Assembly (NCBI GenBank): GCA_963845425.1
Contig: CAWJSC010000003.1
Coordinates: 82,780-146,779, forward strand
Direction of reading: 5' to 3'
Source: DATDAH01 sp963845425
GTDB taxonomy: Bacteria > Actinomycetota > Acidimicrobiia > Acidimicrobiales > DATDAH01
Length of the DNA: 64,000 nucleotides
Every line of letters begins with the position of its first letter. Position 1 is the first letter of the stretch. The notes under the pieces were generated by a model, which was not told the DNA's origin, searched no databases, and saw only the letters and a list, made by a program, of their open reading frames with translations. The position numbers and the translations under genes are program-made. Shown here piece by piece: positions 1 to 8,497 of the stretch.

Positions 1-293
1 CAGAAGCGCAGGAAGCGAGCCAGCGAGTAGCGCAGGAACAGCGCGGCGCCGATGATCGACACGCTGACGCCGAAGAGCGCCAGGATCACGCTGGAGATGA
101 CGTCCCGGGTGTCGCCCTGGCCGCCCGAGCCGATGTAGGCGATCAGGCAGACGACCGCGCCGGCGATCAGGGCGATCAGGCCGAGCAGGGCGAAGCGTTG
201 TTCGGCCTCGGCCTTGCTCGTGCGGATCCGCACGGCGGCGATCTCCTCCTCGAACTGCTCGCGTCGCCCGGCTGATGCCGACTGCTCGCTCAT
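1..293 (-). CDS. Partial small membrane protein, C-terminus beyond the window
   Basis: No stop codon is reached before the window edge, so only the first 97 residues are visible. The ATG at 293 gives a charged, Glu/Arg-rich N-terminus (residues 1-31) that could be a short amphipathic or coiled helix. Two hydrophobic stretches follow, near residues 35-52 and 66-87, separated by a Gly-rich turn (GSGGQGDTRD). This looks like a two-helix inner-membrane protein of unknown role. It lies 94 bases downstream of livF on the same strand, so it may be the last gene of that operon, although a small inverted repeat sits between them. I recognise no family. Confidence 0.6.
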   Translation of the reverse strand, partial: MSEQSASAGRREQFEEEIAAVRIRTSKAEAEQRFALLGLIALIAGAVVCLIAYIGSGGQGDTRDVISSVILALFGVSVSIIGAALFLRYSLARFLRF

Positions 294-347
294 GGTGTGC
301 TGCTCCCCTTGGTGTCGATGCTGGATCGTCGGTCTCGGCGGCGGCGC

Positions 348-360
348 CACCGGGCCGGTG
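348..360. terminator. Small inverted repeat after livF
   Basis: CACCGG and CCGGTG arms around one G, between the livF stop and the start of the next gene. The stem is short and has no U-tract, so it is a weak terminator candidate. Confidence 0.25.
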
Positions 361-387
361 GGCCCCGCTGCGCTCCGCTCGCTTCTG

Positions 388-1086
388 TCAGCCGGTCGAG
401 CCGGCCAGGTAGGCCTCGGTCAACTCTTCCGCAATCTGCTCGGGAGGGCCGGTACGGCGCACCCGCCCGTGCAGCATGATGGCCGCGGTGTCGGCCACAC
501 CGAGGACCTCGTGGGCGAACTGCTCCACCACCACGATGGACAGGCCGTCGCGGGCGATCTCGGCCACCTGCTCGTACAGGCCCTGCACGATGATCGGGGC
601 CAGGCCCATGGACAGCTCGTCGAGCAGGAGCAGGCTGGGCTCGGTGGCCAGCGCGCGGGCCATGGAGAGCATCTGCTGCTCGCCCCCCGACAGGGTCCCT
701 GCCACCTGGCTGCGGCGCTCGGCCAGGCGGGGGAAACGGGCGTAGGCCCGCTCCTCCACGTCGGCCTTGCTCGTGCCGGCGAAGGTGGCCATCTCCAGGT
801 TCTCGGCCACGGTCAGGTTCGGGAAGATCCCCTTTCCCTCCGGCACCAGGCACACGCCGGCCCGGGACAGCTCGTCGGGGTCGGCCCCGGTGATGGCCCG
901 GCCGCAGATGGCCACGGTGCCCGAGGTCGGCGGCAGGAGCCCGCTGATGACCTTGAGGGTCGTGGACTTGCCGGCGCCGTTGGGGCCCAGTAGGGCGAAG
1001 ACCTCGCCGGTGCGGACCGAGAGGCTGACGTCCTCGAGGACGTCGAAGTCGCCGTAGCCGGCGCTGATGTCCCGGACGTCCAACAA
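388..1086 (-). CDS. livF: Branched-chain amino-acid-type ABC transporter ATP-binding protein LivF
   Basis: This is a cytoplasmic ATPase that powers uptake through the LivHM channel. It has a Walker A (GPNGAGKST, residues 34-42), an ABC signature (LSGGEQQ, 132-138) and a Walker B (LLLLDE, 152-157), and its 232 aa is normal for LivF. The TTG at 1086 gives the family-typical opening LDVRDISAGYG; no ATG or GTG fits better. The livG frame stays open across this start with no stop codon between them. The residues just upstream in the livG frame run smoothly into this frame if one base is dropped, so a LivG-LivF fusion broken by an indel is possible. Substrate specificity cannot be read from the sequence. 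Confidence 0.93.
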   Translation of the reverse strand: MLDVRDISAGYGDFDVLEDVSLSVRTGEVFALLGPNGAGKSTTLKVISGLLPPTSGTVAICGRAITGADPDELSRAGVCLVPEGKGIFPNLTVAENLEMATFAGTSKADVEERAYARFPRLAERRSQVAGTLSGGEQQMLSMARALATEPSLLLLDELSMGLAPIIVQGLYEQVAEIARDGLSIVVVEQFAHEVLGVADTAAIMLHGRVRRTGPPEQIAEELTEAYLAGSTG

Positions 1087-1876
1087 CGGGATCGTCCTCG
1101 GGGGCGAGGTCCCGCCGGGCGGCCTTGGCGTGGGTGACCTCGCCGCTGCCCAGGTAGGCCTCCTGGACCCGCTCGTCGGCCTGGACCTCCTCGGGCGTGC
1201 CCGTGGCGATGACCTCGCCGAAGTCGAGCACGTGGATGTCGTGGCAGGTGCTCATCACGAGGCTCATGTCGTGCTCGACCAGCAGGATCCCGATGCCGTC
1301 CTCGGCCAGGTCCCGCAGGACGACGGCCATGGTTTGGGTCTCGGACTCGTTCAGGCCCGAGGACACCTCGTCGAGGAGCAGGACCCGGGGCCCGTTGGCC
1401 AGTGCCCGGCCCAACTCGACCAGGCGGGCCCGACCGGTGGGCAGGCTGTCGACCCGGTCGTCGGCGACGTCGCCGAGGCCCAGGCGCTCGATGAGCTCGT
1501 CGGCCACCACCCCCGCGTGGCGATCGCTGCTGGTCCCGAAGCGTCGGGGCCAGGTCCGGCGGATCTCGGCACCGGTCAGGATGTTCTCCCGTACCGACAG
1601 GAGCGTGAAGACCTCGAGGCGCTGGAACGTGCGGGCCAGGCCCCGCCGGGCCCGTTGGTGGGCGGCCAGCTTGGAGAGGTCCTCCCCGTCGAGCACCACC
1701 GTGCCGGCGGCCATGGTCTGCAGACCGCACAGGGCGTTGAAGGTCGTGGTCTTGCCGGCGCCGTTGGGGCCGATCAGGCCCGTGATCCGACCCGCCTCGA
1801 CGTCCAGATCGACGTTGTTGGTGGCCACGTTCCCGCCGAAGCGGACCGTGACACCCCTAGCTTCGAGCAGCGCCAT
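1087..1876 (-). CDS. livG: Branched-chain amino-acid-type ABC transporter ATP-binding protein LivG
   Basis: Second ATPase of the Liv-type importer. The ATG at 1876 gives MALLEARGVTVRFGG and overlaps the livHM stop by 20 bases. Walker A is GPNGAGKTT (residues 36-44) and Walker B is VLLLDE, followed by the H-loop in LLVEHDMS. The signature loop is unusual: SLPTGRARLVELGRAL replaces the usual LSxGQQRRLE form. Homology ends near 1110-1087, but this frame has no stop codon there and stays open to 290, antisense-free but out of frame with livF. The right boundary given is therefore where family similarity ends, not a real stop. A one-base change at about 1088-1090 would fuse LivG to LivF. Confidence 0.85.
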
Positions 1877-3899
1877 ACAACGGCTCCTCATCCAGGGCCA
1901 GCTCGCGGTCGAGCCGGTCGCGGTCGGCGACGGTCAACGGTTCATCGAGGCCGAGGCGGTCCCAGTCGGGCTCCAGGTCCTCGACGTCGCCCTCCTCGCG
2001 GGCTTTCCGCAGCGCCAGCCTCTCCTTGACGCTGCGCACCGTCTCGTTCACCGCGCCGTTCGGGTTCCGGCCCAGGCTGATCCCGGCCAGGGCCGGGCCC
2101 AGCGCGAGGAGGTTCTTCAGGCCGGGGACGATGTCGGGGATGATGTAGAAGGCCAAGGCGTAGGTCAGGCCGCCGAAGAGGGCGCCGCCGACGGCCCCGA
2201 TGCCGCCGATGACGGCCAGCAGCACGATGGGCAGGCCCTGCAGGAAGCGGAAGGTGTCCGGCGACACCGAGTTGGACTGCGCGCCGAGCAGAGCACCGCC
2301 GAGGCCGGCGATCCCCGCGGACAGGGCGAAGACCTGGACCTTGGTGCGGGTGAGGTTGAGGCCGAGGGTCACACACGCGGCCGGGCTGGCCTTCATGGCC
2401 AGCAGGCGGCGGGCGAACTCGCCGCGGCGCAGCCACACGAGGAACAGGGCGACCAGTCCGAAGGCCACCGACAGGAGCACGAGGTGGGCCTTGTTGCTCT
2501 CGAAGGAGAGGGGCCCGACCGAGAGGCGGGGAACGTTCAGGCTGGCGTTGGGGAGGATGATGCTCTGGCTGAAGAACATCTTCTCCATGAAGACGGCGAA
2601 GGACGCCGTGGCCAGGGCCAGGTAGAGGCCCTGCAGGCGGAGGGCGGGCAGAGCGACCAGGACGCCGATGGCGGCGGTCACGACCATCGCCAGGAACAGC
2701 CCCCAGATGGTCCCGTTCCCGCCGAAGTGGCCCATCACCACGGCCCCGATGCCGGCGAAGGTCAGGGGGGCGAGGTTGATCTGGCCACCCCAGCCGATGA
2801 GCGGGACCAGCGACAGCATGATGATCCCGGTGCCCATCCCGATGCCGAGCTGGAAGAGGCGCAGGTCCGACAGCTGGGTCCCCACCAGCCAGGCCAGGGC
2901 CCCGAGCACCACCGTGGCGATGATCCACCGTCTGAGCGACGGCATCGGGATGTACTCCCGCGACTTCTGCTGGCCGGCGGCCCGGACCCGTAGTGGGGGC
3001 AGGAACATCAGGATGACGAAGAGCAGGATCACCGGGAAGGCCGGCCGCAGGCCGCTGAGCGAGATCGGCGTGAAGTCGTTCCAGCCGAAGACCGAGGTGA
3101 CCTGCTGGTTGGTGGGCAGGTAGCCGACAGCGTAGGACTCGCCGAGGCCCAGGATCAGCGCGCCCAGGAACGTCAGGGGCAGGCTGCGCAACCGGCCGAT
3201 CATGGCGGCGGCGTAGGCGTTGATGACCAGGAGGGTCAGGTCGAGGTGCTTCAGCACCCCCTGGCTGCCGGCCAGGAGGATCCCCGAGAGGGCCGCCAGG
3301 GTGGTGCCCAGGGCCCAGGCCAGCATGGCCGACCGGTCGGGGCGGCTACCGGTGAGCTGGGCCAGCGGCCGGTCGTCGACCACGGCCCGCATGGCGATGC
3401 CCGTCCGGGTCCCGAACAGCAGCGTGCGCAGGAAGAGGGCGACCAGCACCGCAGCCAGGATCGTGAAGGCGTCGTGCCACTGGAGGTTGACCACCGACAG
3501 GTCGAAGGCGTTGCCGTCGAAGAAGCCGGGGAAGCGCCGACCCTGGTCGGCGGGGAACAGGATGATGGCGCCCTGGTAGACGCCGAAGAGGAGGCTGACC
3601 GAGACGACCAGCTTGGTCACCTCGGAGACGTCCTGCAGCCCGCGCATGATGACCCGCTCGATCGTCGCCCCGAACAGCGGGGCCAGGATCCCGAGCATCA
3701 CGAAGATCGTGAGGGGCGCCGACCAGCCCCACTCGATGCGCAGCTGCCAGTACATGAACGCGGCGAGCATGCCGAACGCCCCGTGGGCGAAGTTGAAGAT
3801 GCCCGAGGTCGTGTACGTCACGACCAGGCCACTGGCGGCCACCGCGTAGATGGCGGCCGTCACCAGCCCGAAGACCGTGAACGTCAGGAACTGGTCCAA
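1857..3899 (-). CDS. livHM: Fused LivH-LivM permease of branched-chain amino-acid-type ABC transporter
   Basis: A single 680-aa membrane protein carries both permease halves. Residues 1-300 match LivH (N-terminal VFGLVTAAIYAVAASGL, GIFNFAHGAFGMLAA). Residues about 325-620 match LivM (LSLVPLIGWGGQINLAPLTFAGIGA, LALATASFAVFMEKMFF). LivH and LivM are usually separate genes, and the fused form fixes the heterodimer in one chain. The C-terminal 60 residues are hydrophilic and Asp/Glu/Arg-rich, an extension after the last helix. The start is a TTG (3897-3899), since no ATG or GTG precedes the first helix closely. It lies 55 bases downstream of the first binding-protein gene and overlaps livG, so the set is one leftward operon. 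Confidence 0.92.
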   Translation of the reverse strand: MDQFLTFTVFGLVTAAIYAVAASGLVVTYTTSGIFNFAHGAFGMLAAFMYWQLRIEWGWSAPLTIFVMLGILAPLFGATIERVIMRGLQDVSEVTKLVVSVSLLFGVYQGAIILFPADQGRRFPGFFDGNAFDLSVVNLQWHDAFTILAAVLVALFLRTLLFGTRTGIAMRAVVDDRPLAQLTGSRPDRSAMLAWALGTTLAALSGILLAGSQGVLKHLDLTLLVINAYAAAMIGRLRSLPLTFLGALILGLGESYAVGYLPTNQQVTSVFGWNDFTPISLSGLRPAFPVILLFVILMFLPPLRVRAAGQQKSREYIPMPSLRRWIIATVVLGALAWLVGTQLSDLRLFQLGIGMGTGIIMLSLVPLIGWGGQINLAPLTFAGIGAVVMGHFGGNGTIWGLFLAMVVTAAIGVLVALPALRLQGLYLALATASFAVFMEKMFFSQSIILPNASLNVPRLSVGPLSFESNKAHLVLLSVAFGLVALFLVWLRRGEFARRLLAMKASPAACVTLGLNLTRTKVQVFALSAGIAGLGGALLGAQSNSVSPDTFRFLQGLPIVLLAVIGGIGAVGGALFGGLTYALAFYIIPDIVPGLKNLLALGPALAGISLGRNPNGAVNETVRSVKERLALRKAREEGDVEDLEPDWDRLGLDEPLTVADRDRLDRELALDEEPLYGAARS

Positions 3900-3954
3900 G
3901 CCGACGTACCCCCCAGGACGATCGGAGCGCTGAGCTTACGGGGTCGGGCGGCGC

Positions 3955-5346
3955 TCAGCCGCCGACGGTGTAGTCCCCCTCGAGCTGGGCCACGTAGGAC
4001 GGGTCGCAGGCGTAGTCCTCGTCCTCGGGGGCGTAGCGCACGAACGCGTCGCCCTGGACCTGGAGCACGAGCGTGCAGTCCGGACCCCGGTTCTCGCCGG
4101 GGTTGGTCGAGGCGTGCAGCCCGCCACCGGTCCACTCCGTCACCGACGCCGCGCCCTCGAGGACACAGCTGCGGGTGAGGTTGTCGTCCAGGTCACAGTC
4201 ACGGGCGGCCTGGGCGAACAGGAGCCAGGCCGACCAGGCCTGGGCGCCGAGCAGGGCGACCTTGCCGCCCACGGCCTCGACATGGTCGATGTACTGCTGG
4301 GTGGCCGGGTTGCTGTCGGCCTCCTCGAAGGGCCAGAAGACGTTGCGGAGGAACGTGGCCTCCGCCGCGGCGCCGGCAGCGTCGATGTAGCCCTGGTCGT
4401 AGAAGTTGGCGTCCTGCAGGGTGACGTCGACCTCGTAGCCGATCTCGTCGAGGGCCTGCTGGAGGAGGGCCAGGTTCTCGCCCTCCCCGACGAAGGTCAG
4501 GAAGGTGACCCCGGCCTCCTCGATGGCCGCGGCGAAGGGCGCCCAGTTGGCCTCGCCGAGGATGTTGTAGGTGGCCTCGTGGACGATGGTGAAGCCGATG
4601 CTCTCGTAGGCCTCCTTGACCCGCGCCGCCTGCGTGACCAGGGTGTCCAGGTCGGCGTTGAGGATGCCGACGTGGTCACCGGCGCCGGGGAAGTCCTCGT
4701 TCAGGATCGTGGCCGCCCCGACCGGGAACTCGTCCAGGGGGTTGGGCACGGGTTGCACGGACCGGGTCTCCACCGGGTCCTGGCCGGCAACCCCCGCCTT
4801 CTCCGGGGTGACCGAGAAGCCGGCGACGTCGATCAGGTCACAGGCCGCACCGACGGTGGGCCAGAAGTTGTCCTGCACCGCCCCGGACCCGACGATGGCG
4901 AAGTCCTCGGTGCAGGCCTGCTCCATCACCGGCTGGTACTCGCTGATGGCGGCGTCCCGCAGGTTGACGTTGATCTGCTTGCCGTTGATCCCGCCCGCCG
5001 CGTTGCACCACTCGGCGAAGGCGGTGGCCGCGTCGTGCAGCTCGATGTTCAGGCCGGGCCGGCCCTCGAACCCGGGATCCGAGACCGTGCCCAGGGTGAT
5101 GGCGTCGGCCGTGACGCCCAGGATCTCCTCGGGACCGGCGTCGGCCACCGCGCCCCCGCCGGCGTTCGGGCCGCACACACCCTGCAGGTCGCCGAAGTCG
5201 CCCGCACCGCCCTCGGTGCCGCCACCGGTGGTCTCGGTGGCGTCATCGCTGACCCCTCCGGACTCGTCCTCGCCCCGGTCACCGCCGCAACCGGCGGCGA
5301 TGAGTCCGAGCACAGCGAGCAGCGCGAGCAGGCGACGGATAGTCAT
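3955..5346 (-). CDS. ABC transporter substrate-binding lipoprotein, copy 1 (Peripla_BP_6 type)
   Basis: The extracytoplasmic ligand receptor for the Liv importer. The ATG at 5346 starts a lipoprotein signal (MTIRRLLALLAVLGLIAAGC), with the lipobox LIAAGC placing the lipidated Cys at residue 20. An acidic/Gly/Thr linker follows, then a periplasmic-binding-protein type 1 fold with ITLGTVSDPGFEGRPGLN and INGKQINVNLRDAAI. It is clearly paralogous to the next two upstream genes. It sits directly ahead of livHM and so is the most likely cognate receptor. A palindrome at 5427-5441, about 80 bases upstream, resembles a TetR-family operator. The ligand is unknown: Liv-type receptors bind amino acids, amides or aromatic compounds. 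Confidence 0.9.
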   Translation of the reverse strand: MTIRRLLALLAVLGLIAAGCGGDRGEDESGGVSDDATETTGGGTEGGAGDFGDLQGVCGPNAGGGAVADAGPEEILGVTADAITLGTVSDPGFEGRPGLNIELHDAATAFAEWCNAAGGINGKQINVNLRDAAISEYQPVMEQACTEDFAIVGSGAVQDNFWPTVGAACDLIDVAGFSVTPEKAGVAGQDPVETRSVQPVPNPLDEFPVGAATILNEDFPGAGDHVGILNADLDTLVTQAARVKEAYESIGFTIVHEATYNILGEANWAPFAAAIEEAGVTFLTFVGEGENLALLQQALDEIGYEVDVTLQDANFYDQGYIDAAGAAAEATFLRNVFWPFEEADSNPATQQYIDHVEAVGGKVALLGAQAWSAWLLFAQAARDCDLDDNLTRSCVLEGAASVTEWTGGGLHASTNPGENRGPDCTLVLQVQGDAFVRYAPEDEDYACDPSYVAQLEGDYTVGG

Positions 5347-5426
5347 GGATCCCCTCAGGTGTCGAATCGAAATCTGACGCCGCGCGAGATGGCCCCCCGC
5401 CGGGCGAGGGGCCATCTAAGCACAAA

Positions 5427-5441
5427 CTGACGGGTCGTCAG
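5427..5441. promoter_or_regulatory. TetR-type operator candidate upstream of binding-protein gene 1
   Basis: CTGACGGGTCGTCAG: perfect 6-bp arms around a 3-base centre. The same element recurs upstream of the two paralogous binding-protein genes. The length and symmetry fit TetR-family sites. No TetR gene is present in the window, so the regulator would act from elsewhere. Confidence 0.55.
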
Positions 5442-5451
5442 ATTTCGCGGG

Positions 5452-6837
5452 CTACCCGATGTCGATGGGCACCACGAAGGGCAATTCGTGGTCCTCACCG
5501 CAGTCGAAGCCCTCCTCGGGCAGGTGCCGGGTGAAGACGCTGTCCTCGACCTCCAGGACGAGGGTGCACTCGGGGGGCTCGTTGGCGCCCGGGTTCGTCG
5601 CGGCATGGAGGCCGCCACCCGTCCAGTCGGTCACCGATGCCGCCCCCTCCAGGACACAGGTGCGGGTGAGGTCGTCCTCGAGGTCGCAGTCCCGTGCCGC
5701 CTGGGCGAACAGCAGCCAGGCCGACCACGACTGCGTCCCGAGCGAGGCCACCTTGCCGTCGATGGCTTCGACGGCCTCGACGTACTGCGCGGTCGCCGAA
5801 CCCTCCTCGGCCTCCTCGAAGGGCGCGAAGGCCGTCCGGACGAACACGCCGTCGGCTGCGGGCCCCGCCGCGTCGATCCATAGTTGGTCGTAGAAGTTGG
5901 CGTCCTGGGCGATGACCTCGGGCCGGTAGCCGATCTCGTCCATCGCCTGCAGCAGCAGGGCGAGGTTGTCGCCCGTGCCGACGAACTGCAGCCACTGGAC
6001 GTCGTCCTCCTGCAGGGCCTGGGCGAACGGCGCCCAGTTGGCCTCACCGAGGATGTTGTAGGCCGCGGTGTGGACGATGGTGTGACCGATCTCCTCCAGA
6101 CCGGCCTGGACTCGCTCGGCTTGGATGGCGGTGGTCTCCAGGTCGCCGTAGAGGATGCCGGTGCGAGCCGGCGCGTCGGGGAACTCCTCGTCGATCATCA
6201 CGTAGGAGCCGACCTGGTAGCGGTCCGACGGGTTGGGCACGGGCTGGATCGACCGCGCCTCGACCGGGTCCCGGCCGGCCAGACCCGCCTTGTCCGGGGT
6301 CACCGAGAAGCCGGCGATGTCGATCAGGCCGCAAGCGGCACCGAGCTCGGGCCAGAAGTTGTCCTGCACCGCCCCGGAGCCGACGATGCCGAAGTCCTCC
6401 TGGCACGACTGCTCGAGCACCGGCTGGTACTCCGTGACGGCCGCGTCCCGCAGGTTCAGGACCAGCTGCTTGCCGTTGATGCCACCGGCGGCGTTGCACC
6501 ACTCGACGAAGGCGGTGCCCGCGTCGAAGATCTCCTGGTTCAGGCCGGGGAGGCCCTCGAAGCCCGGGTCCGACACGGTGCCCACCGTGATGGAGTCCTC
6601 GGCGATGCCCTGGGTCTCGGCCGGATCCGGGGTAACGGCGCCACCGCCCTCGTTCGGGCCACAGACGCCGGTCAGGTCACCGAAGTCCCCGGGCCCGCCA
6701 CCGGAAGCGGCTTCGGTCGTGTCGGTGGCCGTGCTGTCGGTGCCCCCGGACTCGTCCTCGCCCCGGTCGCCACCGCAGCCGGCGGCGACCAGCGCCCCGA
6801 CGGCGATGACCGCGATGAGCAGTCGACGTGCCTTCAT
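5452..6837 (-). CDS. ABC transporter substrate-binding lipoprotein, copy 2
   Basis: Paralogue of the genes on either side, predicted to be anchored outside the membrane and to deliver a ligand to the LivHM permease. The ATG at 6837 gives MKARRLLIAVIAVGALVAAGC, a lipoprotein signal with lipobox VAAGC. The hydrophilic GGDRGEDESGG linker is nearly identical in copies 1 and 2. The binding-domain core (INGKQLVLNLRDAAVTEYQPV, YNILGEANWAPFAQAL) is shared by all three. The reading frame is intact. The operator-like palindrome is at 6896-6910, about 58 bases upstream of the start. The second copy may widen the range of ligands handled by one permease. Confidence 0.9.
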   Translation of the reverse strand: MKARRLLIAVIAVGALVAAGCGGDRGEDESGGTDSTATDTTEAASGGGPGDFGDLTGVCGPNEGGGAVTPDPAETQGIAEDSITVGTVSDPGFEGLPGLNQEIFDAGTAFVEWCNAAGGINGKQLVLNLRDAAVTEYQPVLEQSCQEDFGIVGSGAVQDNFWPELGAACGLIDIAGFSVTPDKAGLAGRDPVEARSIQPVPNPSDRYQVGSYVMIDEEFPDAPARTGILYGDLETTAIQAERVQAGLEEIGHTIVHTAAYNILGEANWAPFAQALQEDDVQWLQFVGTGDNLALLLQAMDEIGYRPEVIAQDANFYDQLWIDAAGPAADGVFVRTAFAPFEEAEEGSATAQYVEAVEAIDGKVASLGTQSWSAWLLFAQAARDCDLEDDLTRTCVLEGAASVTDWTGGGLHAATNPGANEPPECTLVLEVEDSVFTRHLPEEGFDCGEDHELPFVVPIDIG

Positions 6838-6894
6838 GTTCCCCCCTTGTGGGCGCCGGCCCCCCGGCTGGCGACCCGACCACCATCCCACAAA

Positions 6895-6911
6895 TCTGAC
6901 GACCCGTCAGA
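6895..6911. promoter_or_regulatory. TetR-type operator candidate upstream of binding-protein gene 2
   Basis: TCTGACGACCCGTCAGA: perfect 7-bp arms with a 3-base centre, 58 bases upstream of the copy 2 start. It matches the sites at 5427-5441 and 8463-8477. Confidence 0.6.
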
Positions 6912-6918
6912 ACGGGGA

Positions 6919-6958
6919 GGTTCCTGACGCTGCGCAGCGGAGCGGAGCAGCAGGAACC
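6919..6958. terminator. Hairpin between binding-protein genes 2 and 3
   Basis: GGTTCCTG (6919-6926) pairs with CAGGAACC (6951-6958), with a GC-rich inner segment. It follows the copy 3 stop, so it could end that transcript. There is no U-tract. Confidence 0.4.
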
Positions 6959-7012
6959 GCGCTCCACGACGGCGACGCCGGACCTGCTGAGCGAAGCGAA
7001 GCCGGTCAAGTG

Positions 7013-8405
7013 TTACGACACGCCGGGAGGAGGGACCTCCACGACGTAGGGCTGGTCGCTGTCCTCGCCGCAGTCGTAGCCCTCCTCGGGGGCGTACCGG
7101 GTGAAGCCGCCGTCCTGCACCTCCAGGACCACGGTGCAGGGCGTGGGCTCGTTGGAGCCCGGGAGCGTCGGGGCATGGAGCCCACCACCGGTCCAGTCCT
7201 CCACCGACGCGGCCGCCTCCAGCACGCAGGACCGGGTCAGGTCGTTGGCCAGGTCACAGTCCCGAGCCGACTGGGCGAACAGGAGCCAGGACGACATCGA
7301 CTGGGCGCCGAGTTGGGCGATCTTGCCGCCGGACTCGGTGAGCAGGTCGAGGTACTGCTGGGTGGCCGGGTTGCTGTCGGCCTCCTCGAAGGGCCAGAAC
7401 ACGGTGCGGATGTAGATGCCGTCGGCCGCGTCCCCGGCGGCGTCGACCCAGTTCTGGTCGTAGAGGTTGGTCTCCAGCAGGATCAGCTCGGGGCGGTAGC
7501 CGATCTCGTCCATGGCCTGGGCCAGGAGGGCGAAGTTCTCACCCTCCCCCACGAAGTGCAGGAACTGGACGTCGTCCTCCTGGAGGGCCTGGGCGAAGGG
7601 GGCCCAGTTGGCCTCGCCCAGGATGTTGTAGGCCGCGTCGTGGACGAACGTGTGACCGATCTCCTCGAGGGCCGACACCGTCTTGTCCCGCTGGGCGATG
7701 ATGGTGTCCAGGTCGCCGTAGACGATGCCCGAGCGCGTCGATGGCCTCCGGGTTGATCGCGTCGACGGTCAGGTACGAGCCGACCTGGAAGCGGTCGCCC
7801 GCATTGGGCACGGGCTGGACGGACCGGGCCTCGATGGCGTCCCGCCCGGCCAATCCGGCCTTCTCCGTGGTGACCGAGAACCCGGCGATGTCGATGAGCC
7901 CGCAGGCGGCCCCGGTGCTCGGCCAGAAGTTGTCCTGCACCGCCCCGGAGCCGACGATGGCGAAGTCGGCGGCGCAGGCCTCGGCCATGACCGGCTGGTA
8001 CTCGGTGATGGCCGCGTCATGGAGGTTGAGCTCGAGCTGCTTGCCGTTGATCCCGCCCGCCGCGTTGCACCACTCGACGAAGGCCTCGCCGGTGTCGAAG
8101 ATCTCCTGGTTCAGGCCCGGGCGGCCCTCGAAGCCGGGATCCGACACCGTGCCGAGGGTGATGGTGTCCTCGGTGATCCCCTGGGTCTCCTCGGGGCCGG
8201 CGGTGGACAGCTCGCCGCCGCCCTCGTTCGGCCCACACACGCCGGCCAGGTCACCGAAGTCCCCGGCCCCGCCACCGTCCGCGGCCGTCGTCTCGGTGGT
8301 GCTGTCGGCACCCCCCGACGAGTCCTCCCCCCGATCGCCGCCACAGGCGGCCGACACCAGCGCCGCCACCGCGAGCACCGCGAACAGGACCCGACGTTTC
8401 TTCAT
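7013..8405 (-). pseudogene. ABC transporter substrate-binding lipoprotein, copy 3, frameshifted
   Basis: Third tandem paralogue. The ATG at 8405 gives MKKRRVLFAVLAVAALVSAAC with lipobox VSAAC. The frame follows copies 1 and 2 to about 7735 (VGSYLTVDAINPEAIDA). It then continues in another frame as SGIVYGDLDTIIAQRDKT, AYNILGEANWAPFAQ and on to a normal C-terminus at 7013. Copy 2 has GILYGDLETTAIQAE at the same place, so one extra base near 7731-7733 explains the break. The two halves lack further lesions, so this is either a recent inactivation or a sequence error. The promoter palindrome at 8463-8477 is retained. Confidence 0.85.
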
Positions 8406-8462
8406 GGTTCCCCCTGTCGACGTCGGCCCCCCGGTCGACGAAGGCGTCAGCTTGGCACGGAT

Positions 8463-8477
8463 CTGATGGTCCGTCAG
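8463..8477. promoter_or_regulatory. TetR-type operator candidate upstream of binding-protein gene 3
   Basis: CTGATGGTCCGTCAG, one mismatch from perfect symmetry, 57 bases upstream of the copy 3 start. The distance is the same as for copy 2. Confidence 0.5.
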
Positions 8478-8497
8478 GGCAGCCGGTCGACCGCCGG

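Noticed and set aside
1197..2993. Open frame of 598 codons opposite livG and livHM
   Set aside because: Low-complexity Gln/Glu/Gly-rich translation with no motif, fully covered by conserved genes on the other strand.
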